DNA of 64,000 nucleotides. Origin: Skeletonema tropicum. Its lineage: Eukaryota > Bacillariophyta > Thalassiosirophyceae > Thalassiosirales > Thalassiosiraceae. The stretch spans positions 3,844,001-3,908,000 of the forward strand of contig CM074130.1 of the NCBI GenBank assembly GCA_037178625.1. Reading direction: 5' to 3'. The translations under genes and the position numbers were made by a program. The notes below the pieces were generated by a model. The model worked only from the letters and a program-made list of their open reading frames with translations. It was not told the origin of the DNA and did not search any database. This document shows positions 54,601-63,500 of this stretch, piece by piece (positions within the stretch are counted from its first letter, which is position 1; each line of letters starts with the position of its first letter).

Positions 54601-54727
54601 GTCCTTCCTCTTTGATCTTGAACCTGTATTTCAACGGCGGAATTAGTAGTAGGAAAAGAAGCGAGCTAAACAAAAAGATACTGACAGGTTGCATATGGAT
54701 GCAGAGTAGATCATGACACCGAATCAT
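51668..54727 (-). CDS. Membrane-anchored protein with 17 tandem 44-residue helical repeats
   Basis: A 1019-residue protein of no known family. The first Met is only 28 bases from the divergent neighbour; Met12 (54694) directly before the hydrophobic segment (VSIFLFSSLLFLLLIPPL) is a likely start. After a helical region rich in Ala/Arg/Glu, and GRKGGRKS at about 142-149, 17 repeats of exactly 44 residues fill about 150-900. The consensus is FIKKQRKDGKCKTFDDAF, then AEIEKEFGLNYARAWE, then STQMIPIA. This implies three short helices per unit, probably an alpha-solenoid, with one Cys per repeat. The end (about 900-1019) is basic and unique. Outer repeats are diverged and inner ones nearly identical. 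Binding of protein or nucleic acid is guesswork. Confidence 0.75.
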   Translation of the reverse strand: MIRCHDLLCIHMQPVSIFLFSSLLFLLLIPPLKYRFKIKEEGQREFKNEVVDNLGRLPHGEQIAARRLANILQYPDEALEKISEQLLRAYSAVAAVVADFHVPALEDGSKIAQRFAGRIDMTNDEKEALLNTIRESCRKGGRKGGRKSAEMLEEAADLVLQLREEGFCDSYKEALALLEFILGKNYRKRWEATQMAPAVIAFVKDQREFLGKCNSDEETLAAIEHEFGKNYVRVWVKLAKDATAFVIKQRKQGKCMENKEAIAAIKKKFSDNHARAWELKYMVPIAADFIKKQRKDGKCKTFDDAFSEIEKEFGLNYARAWESTQMIPIAANFIKKQRKDGKCKTFDDAFAEIEKDFGLSYALAWESTQMVPIAANFIKKQRKDGKCKTFDDAFAEIEKDFGLSYALAWESTQMVPIAADFIKKQRKDGKCKTFDDAFAEIEKDFGLSYALAWESTQMVPIAAAFIKKQRKDGKCKTFDDAFSEIEKDFGLSYALAWESTQMVPIAAAFIKKQRKDGKCKTFDDAFAEIEKEFGLNYARAWEATQMGSIAANFIKKQRKDGKCKTFDDAFAEIEKEFGLNYALAWEKNQMGSIAIDFIKKQRKDGKCKTFDDAFSEIEKEFGLNYARAWESTQMIPIAANFIKKQRKDGKCKTFDDAFAEIEKEFGLNYARAWEATQMGSIAANFIKKQRKDGKCKTFDDAFAEIEKEFGLNYALAWEKNQMGSIAIDFIKKQRKDGKCKTFDDAFSEIEKEFGLNYARAWESTQMIPIAANFIKKQRKDGKCKTFDDAFAEIEKEFGLNYARKWESTQMVPKAAAFIEKQRKEGKCEKFDDAFAEIEKEFGLNYARKWEATQMVPKAAAFIEKQRANGNCNEHYKAFVAIENKFGPIVAREWEATLMSTEQIELSRCNLKNEYIAEYGKLAKARHEAEQEKIRRAKLATTLGPAKIALNTYVQRLREGKLSHLTARDMKPLVNYIVTFHPKDKFDKPSKYNTAVKMRHRLGITFHDKVDCLTKYFSEE
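52036..54279 (-). repeat. 132-bp coding tandem repeat, 17 units
   Basis: Equivalent bases recur every 132 nt from 52107 to 54219 without any register change. Twelve consecutive units (52371-53823) share AACGTCTTGC and long identical stretches. Units at about 52437-52832 and 52833-53228 form two nearly identical three-unit blocks of 396 bp. Confidence 0.93.
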
Positions 54728-54755
54728 ATATTCCTATTTTATTGTTCAAATAGGC
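54728..54755. promoter_or_regulatory. Very short divergent spacer
   Basis: Only 28 bases lie between the first Met codons of the repeat protein and its divergent neighbour. Even with the second Met of the repeat protein the gap is 61 bases, so promoters must overlap the transcribed regions or one start is wrong. Confidence 0.4.
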
Positions 54756-55421
54756 ATGATGAAAGCATTAGTCGTCGGTATCCTCGCTCTGCCTATATCA
54801 TCGGCGTTTATATCGCCTGACCTCAAACGTAATGGTCTGCATTTCCACATTGGCGTGCACGATAGAGTGGCGACATCCGAGCAAAATATCTTTTCTACTT
54901 GCAGCACAAAGCTAAACCTCTTCGGCAATTTATTCGGCAACGATGATGCAGATCGAGAGAACAAGGAACTAGCTCGATTCTCGAATCTTCTCGTCAGTAG
55001 TGACATGAACATTGACGTCAAGTTTGACTCTTTGTCGATAATGATATCATCCTGGTCCAAGATGTTTTCGGATCACAAGCAGATGGGATTAACTACAGCT
55101 GTGGATGTAGTAGAGTTGCCTAAATCAGATGATTGTGCTGGGGTTCAATTTTTATTCAAAAAGGGAACGGGTGGGCGCTCAGCATATAGTGATAAAGATG
55201 ACAAAGACGACAACGATGACAAGAAGAAACAAAAAGAAGAAACAATCTCAGAAGGTGGTGTGCAAGTAATGATCAACAAGCTACAGTCTGGTGGAGATCT
55301 CGAGGTGGTTGCAACACGTTGTGAAATTGAAGAGGGAACAATGATAAAGGAAATGAGTGAGCAGACTATCATTGATAGTTTAGGGCAGGCCATGCAAGCT
55401 TGGAAGAAAGAACAAAAGTGA
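54756..55421 (+). CDS. Small plastid- or secretory-targeted protein of unknown function
   Basis: A 221-residue protein not assigned to a family. Residues 1-18 (MMKALVVGILALPISSAF) form a signal peptide ending in SSAF, followed by ISPDLKRNG, consistent with plastid targeting. The mature part has a globular domain at about 75-145 (FSNLLVSSDMNIDVKFDSLS, then MISSWSKMF), an Asp/Lys-rich insert (DKDDKDDNDDKKKQKEE, about 147-163) and a C-terminal part (GGVQVMINKLQSGGDLEVVA). It ends in a charged helix. Domain identity is unknown. It is divergent from the repeat protein at very short spacing and convergent with the NOG1-like gene (143 bases between stops). Confidence 0.65.
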   Translation: MMKALVVGILALPISSAFISPDLKRNGLHFHIGVHDRVATSEQNIFSTCSTKLNLFGNLFGNDDADRENKELARFSNLLVSSDMNIDVKFDSLSIMISSWSKMFSDHKQMGLTTAVDVVELPKSDDCAGVQFLFKKGTGGRSAYSDKDDKDDNDDKKKQKEETISEGGVQVMINKLQSGGDLEVVATRCEIEEGTMIKEMSEQTIIDSLGQAMQAWKKEQK

Positions 55422-55564
55422 GAAGGTTTTGAATATATTGGAAGCAATACGCGAGTGAGTAGTAGTGGCTCAGCATTAAGAATAGTTCCCGAGAAATAGC
55501 TTAGCAGCAGAAAATTATATAGCATGTAGCAGCAGTAGATTAATAGAATAAGCGAAGTTAACTC

Positions 55565-57313
55565 TTACGACCGAGCACTTCGTTCGTCCATTTTTGCCAT
55601 GGCATCCAACACTACACGAACCTCGCCAAGCATCCTCATCACTTCTTGCCTCAGTTCTTCGACGCCCTGTCCTTCCTTGATACTGAGCTCAATGAAATAG
55701 TTCTCTTCGTCGACATCAAACCCCTTCTTGGCCTTTTCCAGCCGTTCTGCCTCCATGATCTCGATCAGTCGTTCACGTGCCCCATCAACGACACCCAAAT
55801 CATACTTGGAAATCACATCAATCCATGGCCTACGTGGGAATCTTGCTCTAACCTCTCGACGCAGTATCAATTGATCCTCTACTGAGGAACACTTGTCTCC
55901 CGCCCCGCCACTCAAATCCATCACATACATTACGGCCGTGGGTAGGTGCGACATGGCAGCTAGTGTCAATTCCTCCATTTCATTACGAATATCGGTGTTG
56001 TCGCGGCGAAGAAGACCGGGCGAGTCCATAATCTGGCAGAGTTGGGATACTGCAAAGGATCGTTTGGATATGGTTGGTTCAATAGTGTTGGTGGCTTCGA
56101 TTTCAAGGTTGCCTGTTCCATCACCTGCATCAATTACACTGGTAACAACTTCATTCGCAGCAACACTATCATCATTGCCGCCATCTCCATCATTCATCTT
56201 GGCAAAGTTCTCAAGCGCCTCTTCCTCCTGCATCCTCCTCGTTTTCACACCCCTCCGCTCCAACTTTTCCTGCACCAAATCCTTCTCACTGGGAATACTC
56301 ACCCCCGCGACATTCCCAACCGCAACATCCTCCTCACTCTCCCAAAACACTTGAACATGCCCCAAGGTCATCCCCCTCGTCGTAAATGGGTAATTGTTCA
56401 CCTCTGGAGTTCCCGATGATATAGCACGAACAATCGACGACTTGCCAACATTGGGAGCACCGACCAACACCACCGCGGGACAATCCAATCGAACAATCGG
56501 GACATTTCGTAAGCTCTTTTGCAATTCCGCTATACCCGTCCATGACTCTTGTATCAAATCTAAAAAGACATTGGCCAATACCTCCTTGGCTTCTTCGGTA
56601 TATTCATACGATTCACGTGCACTACCTGCATTTTTTATCTTGTAAATCCAATCTTTGCTTAGAGAAAGTATCTCTTTTCGACCTTGGTGAACATCATCGA
56701 GTAGTTTCGATAAGGTGAGTCCATCCCTCTTTTGACGTGCACGGATGGTCAATTCCATAACCACCTTTTCAAACGGGTGCATGTATTTAAACTCCCGTTC
56801 GTATGTCTTGACAGTCTCTTTTAATGGTGCGCAGAGCTTTTGGCAGAGCATGTCAATGGTTTGAGCACCGCGTTTTTGGGTGCGGCGACGTGCATTGGCA
56901 ATTTTGGTGTCGTCCTTGATGCTTTGGAAGGTTTGACGTTGGGCTCGGGAGAGGATTTCTGTCGCTGGTTGGAGGGGTGGGAGTTGACGTAGTCGGCCTG
57001 TGTTGGATTGTGGTTTTTGTTTTGATTTGTTCTTGTTGTTTCTTTGTTTGGATTTGTTCTTGTTGGTTGGTGGCTTTGAGTCCATTGTGGCAGTAGATGA
57101 TGATCTTGTTGCTTTTTGTGCATCCTTGCTGCGGTTGACCATGCACAGCGCCGACGATGACGCTGAGTGATGTGAATATGTTCGTATGGGACAATGCCGA
57201 TGGGCGGTTATGCATTTGATCAAGCATTGATGATGATACTGATGCTGCATCCGACGTGACTGCAGTGACACGAGGAGATACAAAGCATCCAAGCGGTGCA
57301 AAAGCTGTGACAC
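55565..57313 (-). CDS. NOG1/Obg-type GTPase, probably organellar
   Basis: The frame from 57313 gives 582 residues. GTPase motifs are G1 GAPNVGKSS (285-293), G2 NYPFTTRGMTLGHV (about 307-320), G3 DSPG (430-433) and G4 SKYD (502-505). The NYPFTT switch and the preceding helical region (MHPFEKVVMELTIRARQK, about 178-195) are typical of NOG1, a ribosome-assembly GTPase. About 100 residues, mostly charged, are inserted between G2 and G3, which is unusual. G4 has Ser in place of the usual Asn. Upstream, another frame (57524 to about 57320) contains SSSSRCVTAFAPLGCFVSP, a plastid-type AFAP motif, joined by a +1 step. The real N-terminus may therefore be a plastid presequence. A role in plastid ribosome assembly is inferred. 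Confidence 0.72.
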   Translation of the reverse strand: MSQLLHRLDALYLLVSLQSRRMQHQYHHQCLIKCITAHRHCPIRTYSHHSASSSALCMVNRSKDAQKATRSSSTATMDSKPPTNKNKSKQRNNKNKSKQKPQSNTGRLRQLPPLQPATEILSRAQRQTFQSIKDDTKIANARRRTQKRGAQTIDMLCQKLCAPLKETVKTYEREFKYMHPFEKVVMELTIRARQKRDGLTLSKLLDDVHQGRKEILSLSKDWIYKIKNAGSARESYEYTEEAKEVLANVFLDLIQESWTGIAELQKSLRNVPIVRLDCPAVVLVGAPNVGKSSIVRAISSGTPEVNNYPFTTRGMTLGHVQVFWESEEDVAVGNVAGVSIPSEKDLVQEKLERRGVKTRRMQEEEALENFAKMNDGDGGNDDSVAANEVVTSVIDAGDGTGNLEIEATNTIEPTISKRSFAVSQLCQIMDSPGLLRRDNTDIRNEMEELTLAAMSHLPTAVMYVMDLSGGAGDKCSSVEDQLILRREVRARFPRRPWIDVISKYDLGVVDGARERLIEIMEAERLEKAKKGFDVDEENYFIELSIKEGQGVEELRQEVMRMLGEVRVVLDAMAKMDERSARS

Positions 57314-57524
57314 ACCTGCTACTACTGCTGCTGCTGGAAAGATGACGAGCTAGCGTCCCTGCGCCCCTGCTTGCAAAGATTGTCGTTATCGAATTCATTG
57401 ATATGATGGCTGCAACTGACATGAAAGTGAAACGATTATTTCTTTGTCGTCTTCGCTGATGGTGATGGGTGTGATGGCTCCTCGAGTTACCACATTGATT
57501 GGCAAGCGACATACTGATGATCAA

Positions 57525-58218
57525 GCGGCTATTTCTTCTTTCAAATAATGTTTCAAAACAGCAGCTTCTCGGCTCTAGATCTTTTTGTATGAAGGCTATG
57601 CACGCCTACGTTCTTCTGCTTCCTGCTTCTGAGTGGTGCAGTTATGATGTGTGGTTGATGTGTGGGTGTTTGATGGAGCGATAATCTCTTGACTGTGCAT
57701 GAGAGATCCATTCGCTGTGCGACAATTGAATTTCTTTCGTGAGTATCCTTTTCTCAAAACACACAATTATGATCAAGAGATTGATATAAGACCGGCGCAA
57801 ACAAAATGTGCTAGGGTAAATTTTGTTCTGCAGGCTTGGCGCTAGATATTTTAAATTACCCTAGCTCATTTTATTTGCGCCTGTCATATTATGATGTTGT
57901 GGTAATGACCTTCTATCTTCTACCAAGAGACCTACAGTGTAATTAGAGAGAGAGAGATGTTTCGAAGGGTAGAGTGGGCTTTCTTTAAGCAATGAACGCT
58001 CATAAAAAATGTCCATTGACACTATCATAAACGCTTGTGATGCCTGCTGGCAGAAAGTTGATGCAAGACTAATCCTTACGTGTGTACTATATCTAACTAA
58101 CTTTAATTCCAATGACTTGAGGCAACAAACAATGAAAATAATAGCTTGACATTTAAAACATCTAAACATGAAGTAAACACAAACACAAACACCTCTATAG
58201 CGACAGAACAGTAACCCA
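57525..58218. other. Intergenic, contains a hairpin element
   Basis: About 700 bases without a gene, upstream of the GTPase and downstream of the broken membrane-protein gene. It holds the inverted repeat described separately and several AG microsatellite bases at about 57944-57958. Confidence 0.4.
57794..57881. repeat. Imperfect inverted repeat (about 26-29 bp arms)
   Basis: The left arm starts GGCGCAAACAAAATGTGCTA at 57794; the right arm, read on the other strand from 57881, starts GGCGCAAATAAAATGAGCTA. Both continue GGGTAA with two or three mismatches in total, around a loop of about 30 bases. It could be a miniature inverted-repeat element or a transcribed hairpin. Confidence 0.7.
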
Positions 58219-59974
58219 TCAAGTAAAATCGCTTGACTCTGATCGGTAATCTTCTTCAGAACTATCACTATCACTATCACTTCCAAATTCTCCACAATCA
58301 AATATACCCATTCCAGATCTAGACGATTTATTTGAATTTGATGATTTCTCAGATTTCATGTCATATTGATCGATTTTTACACCATCCGCCAGTTCTACTG
58401 GACCACTACACGGATCAAAGATTTTCATTGACGTGTCTCCACTTGTCGTGTTCGTTGCATTATCTACATCGAATTTGACGTGGCGTGACTGCTCCGTTGT
58501 CGATTCTTGTCCCATGCACATGAGTTCATCAATGATATTGAAGTCGGACAAGGCAATAAGTTGCGAGGATGACACCGTTTTTTCATCCTCATTCGATTTT
58601 CTAGTTCCTGCCGCTGAAGACCTCAGGATAGATGCCTGCGGTTGGGTATTGTTGTTGATGTTCCTGTCCTCAACTGTGTTATTTTCGCTACCGAGGTGAC
58701 TGAGCTCGTCAATAATAGTTGAAATCGGACAAGGTGATCAGCTTAGGGGTACATTTCGTTTTGGCAGTAGTTGAGGGTTGTGTGGAGGGTGGTGTCGAGG
58801 GTGGTGTTGAGGTGGTGTTGAGGGTGGAGTTGGTGGTTGGGTTTCCGCATCTTCTTCGCCATCTTTCTCTTTGTAATCCAGTGATTCTTCATCGTCAGAG
58901 GAGTCCTCAGAGCCATAGTCTTCAGCCACAGCTATTGCTCTGTCCTCTTGCAACATAAGCCCCAGCCAATAATACCAAAACAGCTGTAAGGCCAATGAAC
59001 GCATCGATTGTGCGTGGGATAGAAGCTGGATTCTTCTACCAAAGGGCTTGGCTCGCGAGGCACCAATTCAGTTACAGAGAAAGTCTTAGCTTCCTGAAGG
59101 CTTGCGTCTTTGTTCTCTTGCAGTAAAGACAATATAGTAGCTTCTGCATCTCCTTTGGACACTGAATCCCTTGTCTTGGCAAAGACTTGATTTTCCGTCG
59201 GTATCTCAGTGCTGGATTTTTGGATGTAGACGCCACCCGTCGCAGTAAATATATGTAAGCTATCTTCCTTGTCTGCTTCGAATCCGACCCCATCAACTTT
59301 CTCCTTCTCTGGTTTGTATTTATATGCAACATGAAGGTCAACTTGTAAGAGCAAGGAATCGGGAAACTTATCTGTCAACTGTTCTAGCAAATAATCAGAT
59401 AAGAGAGAACTAAGCTCTGAGGTATCTATTTCGACAGTGTCTGCGTCGGTCGTTATGGCGAAGGTAATGGCAGGTAACCCCTTCGGCGCACTATTGTCCA
59501 AAGTCACGAGTGCTACATTTGAAGAATAGAAACTCTCTTCCTCTAATTGCTCATCTGAAACTGTCTCAGCTGAAACCATTCTCAGCTGAAACTGTCTCGT
59601 TTAATAGAGTATCATCCATTGTGGACGTATTGGTCATATTTGTGGCCGCACTGGTCATATTTGATTGCTCCAAGTATGCTGAGGTTATATTTGGATCAGG
59701 AAAATCCTCTATTACTGCTACGCTTTCAAAACCTTCAGTTTCATCGTCTTCCTCTACTTCAGTTTTCGTTGCCCGGCTTAGGTTTAGGCCCCGGTTTTGG
59801 TTTTTTATTGGAAAGCTTATCACCTCTCAACATTCTAGGCAGACGTAATATTTCATGTTCCACCGACGGAGCATTAGCTCCTTTGTAATTAGTCTCAGGT
59901 GGAAGGATTGCAGATACCAAGCTGATTGACAGCAGCGATAACCACAGCATCTTTGCTGATTGCATATTCATCAT
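58219..59974 (-). pseudogene. Frame-broken gene for a secreted/membrane protein with duplicated cytoplasmic motif
   Basis: The minus strand encodes one plausible protein spread over frames. It starts with a signal peptide (SAKMLWLSLLSISLVSAI, from 59974) and KPKPGPKPKPG. An acidic, Asn/Thr-rich segment follows (59823-59566), then an ectodomain (59579 to about 59040, with GLPAITFAITTDADTVEIDT). One membrane helix reads IDAFIGLTAVLVLLAGAYVA (about 59008-58950), and an acidic tail follows (EDYGSEDSSDDEES). The tail carries two copies of a motif LI(T/A)LSDFNIIDEL, near 58735 and 58555. Five +1 steps and one -1 step are needed to read it through. That many breaks favour a pseudogene over assembly error. 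The family is not recognised. Confidence 0.45.
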
Positions 59975-60480
59975 TATTATCGGTAAATTGAAAACAAACT
60001 TTTAAAAGAAAAATACAATAGAGCGGTATGGGAAACACAACTTACCGATGTATGGCTCTTAGATGTTTGGCGGAGGCAACCAGTGTGTAAGTGGATGCGT
60101 TGAGTCAAAATGTGAGAGGTCGAGAAAATGCTGTAACGGATAAGTACGTAGGAATTGGTAGTTTTCTATAACGGCCGAAACGATGCAAAACATGAACAGA
60201 TCCCGTCTAAACCCACTCGTCATCGCTGTCGTGCCAATTTTGTGGAACAAAACATTTTTCATCATCACCGCTTGTGTTCTTTCTCTATCCTATTTTCTGT
60301 TATTTGAGATTTCAAGACATACATGCTGACTTATGACCGTCAATGTAAGTAGTAACTATGACCTACCTATGCTCCTGGTTATCGCAACCTTCATGGCTGT
60401 ACTCTATAAACACAAACACAAACATTTTCGTACAATGACGTAGGATAAGTACTTATGACGATTAAACTTTAGCATTTTCA
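59975..60480. other. Intergenic, no gene seen
   Basis: About 500 bases between the broken membrane-protein gene and the satellite array. A short ACAAAC microsatellite lies at about 60409-60424. Nothing else is recognised. Confidence 0.4.
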
Positions 60481-60556
60481 CTGCCGTGGTATGAAATTGC
60501 AAAAAAAACGACCTGCGTCATACCCACAACAAACAATCAACAGGGAAAATGTTTGG

Positions 60557-63500
60557 ACAATAGATGCGGCTCATGCGAATATTGACGATGATAGATGCGA
60601 TATGGCTCAATGTTGGTCTGCCGGCCAGCCCACAGTGGACCTCTCAGATCAGCTACGAGACTGTAGCGTCGCTTATACGAATGCTAGCCGTCTGAGCAGT
60701 GCTAATGTGCTTGATCGGTATAATCGCCGACTTTAATGGGCCTCAGGACGAAAGATACGATTTGGTAGAATGAAGCACTGCCGGCCAACCCCGATTGGAC
60801 CTCTCAGATAGGCTACGAGACTGTAGCGTCGCTTCTACAAGAGTAATCCGTCTGAGCAGTGCTAATGTGCTTGTTAAGTATCACCACCAACAAACCACGG
60901 CCACTAGACGCGGCTAATGAGCATATTGACGAAGATAGATATGATTTGGCAAAAATGAAGCACTGCCCACCAGCCCACACTGGACCTCTCAGATCAGCTA
61001 TGACGATGTAGCGTCGCTCCTACAAGAGTAATCCGTCTGAGCAGTTGCTAATGTGCTTGTTGAGTATCACCACCGACTATAATGGGACACTAGATTCGGC
61101 TCATAAGCATATTGACGACGATAGATACGATCTGGTAAAATGAAGCACTGCCGGCCAACCACAATTGGACCTCTCAGATCAGCTATGACGATGTAGCGTC
61201 GCTTCTACAAGAGTAATCCGTCTGAGCAGTGCTAATGTGCTTGTTGAGTATTACCACCGACAATAATGGGCCACTAGACACGGCTCATACGAGTACTGAT
61301 GGCGATAGATACGATTTGGCAGAATGAAGCACTGCCGGTAAGCCACACTGGACCTCTCAGATCAGCAACGACGATGTAGCGTCGCATCTACAAGAGTAAT
61401 CCGTCTGAGCAGTGCTAATGTGCTTGTTGAGTATCACCACCGACTATAATGGGCCACTAGACGCGGCTCATGCACATATTGACGACGATAGATAAGATTT
61501 GGTAGAATGAAGCACTGCCGGCCAACCCCAATTGGACCTCTCAGATCAGCTATGACGATGTAGCGTCGCTTCTACAAGAGTAATCCGTCTGAGCAGTGCT
61601 AATGTGCTTGTGTAGTAAAATGACCGACAGTAATGGGCCACTAGACGCGGCTCATACGAGTACTGATGGTGTGTATACGATGTGGTAGAATGAAGCACTG
61701 CCGGCCAGCCCACACTGGACCTCTCAGATCAGCTATGACGATGTAGCGTCGCTTCTACGACTGCCAGCCGTCTGAGCAGTGCTAATGTGCTTGTTGAGTA
61801 TCACCACCGACTATAATGGGCCACTAGACGCGGCTCATACGAGTACTGATGGCGATATATACGATTTGGTAAAAATAAAGCACTGCCGGCCAGCCCACAC
61901 TGGACCTCTCAGATCAGCTACGACGATGTAGCGTCGCTTCTACGACTGCCAGCCGTCTGAGCAGTGCTAATGTGCTTGTTGAGTATCACCACCGACAATA
62001 ATGGGCCACTGTGACGCGGATCATACGAGTACTGATGGTGTGTATACGATGTGGTAGAATGAAGCACTGCCGGCCAGCCCACACTGGACCTCTCAGATCA
62101 GCTATGACGATGTAGCGTCGCTTCTACGACTGCCAGCCGTCTGAGCAGTGCTAATGTGCTTGTTGAGTATCACCACCGACTATAATGGGCCACTAGACGC
62201 GGCTCATACGAGTACTGATGGCGATAGATACGATGTGGTAGAATGAAGCACTGCCGGTCAGCCACACTGGACCTCTCAGATCAGCTACGACGATGTAGCG
62301 TCGCTTCTACAAGAGTAATCCGTCTGAGCAGTGCTAATGTGCTTGTTTAGTATCACCACCGACAGTAATGGGCCACTCGACGCGGCTCATGCACATATTG
62401 ACGACGATAGATACGATTTGGTAGAATGAAGCACTGCCGGCCAACCCCAATTGGACCTCTCAGATCAGCTATGACGATGTAGCGTCGCTTCTACAAGAGT
62501 AATCCGTCTGAGCAGTGCTAATGTGCTTGTGTAGTAAAATGACCGACAGTAATGGGCCACTAGACGCGGCTCATACGAGTACTGATGGTGTGTATACGAT
62601 GTGGTAGAATGAAGCACTGCCGGTCAGCCACACTGGACCTCTCAGATCAGCTACGACGATGTAGCGTCGCTTCTACAAGAGTAATCCGTCTGAGCAGTGC
62701 TAATGTGCTTGTTTAGTATCACCACCGACAGTAATGGGCCACTAGACGCGGCTCATGCACATATTGACGACGATAGATACGATTTGGTAGAATGAAGCAC
62801 TGCCGGCCAACCACAATTGGACCTCTCAGATCAGCTATGACGATGTAGCGTCGCTTCTACAAGAGTAATCCGTGTGAGCAGTGCTAATGTGCTTGTGTAG
62901 TAAAATGACCGACAGTAATGGGCCACTAGACGCGGCTCATACGAGTACTGATGGTGTGTATACGATTTGGTAGAATGAAGCACTGCCGGCCAGCCCACAC
63001 TGGACCTCTCAGATCAGATATGAGACTGTAGCGTCGCTTCTACGACTGCCAGCCGTCTGAGCAGTGCTAATGTGCTTGTTGAGTATCACCACCGACTATA
63101 ATGGGCCACTAGACGCGGCTCATACGAGTACTGATGGCGATAGATACGATTTGGTAGAATGAAGCACTGCCGGCCAGCCCACACTGGACCTCTCAGATCA
63201 GCTATGACGATGTAGCGTCGCTTCTACAAGAGTAATCCGTCTGAGCAGTGCTAATGTGCTTGTTGCGTATCACCACCAACAGTAATGGGCCACTTGACGC
63301 GGCTCATGCGCATATTGACGACGATAGATACGATTTGGTAGAATGAAGCACTGCCGGCCAACCCCAATTGGACCTCTCAGATCAGCTATGACGATGTAGC
63401 GTCGCTTCTACGACTGCCAGCCGTCTGAGCAGTGCTAATGTGCTTGTGTAGTAAAATGACCGACAGTAATGGGCCACTAGACGCGGCTCATACGAGTACT

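Noticed and set aside
58219..59974. Euplotes-like programmed +1 frameshifting at stop codons
   Set aside because: Some breaks are not at stops, one step goes the other way, and diatoms are not known to do this. Kept only as a checkable observation.
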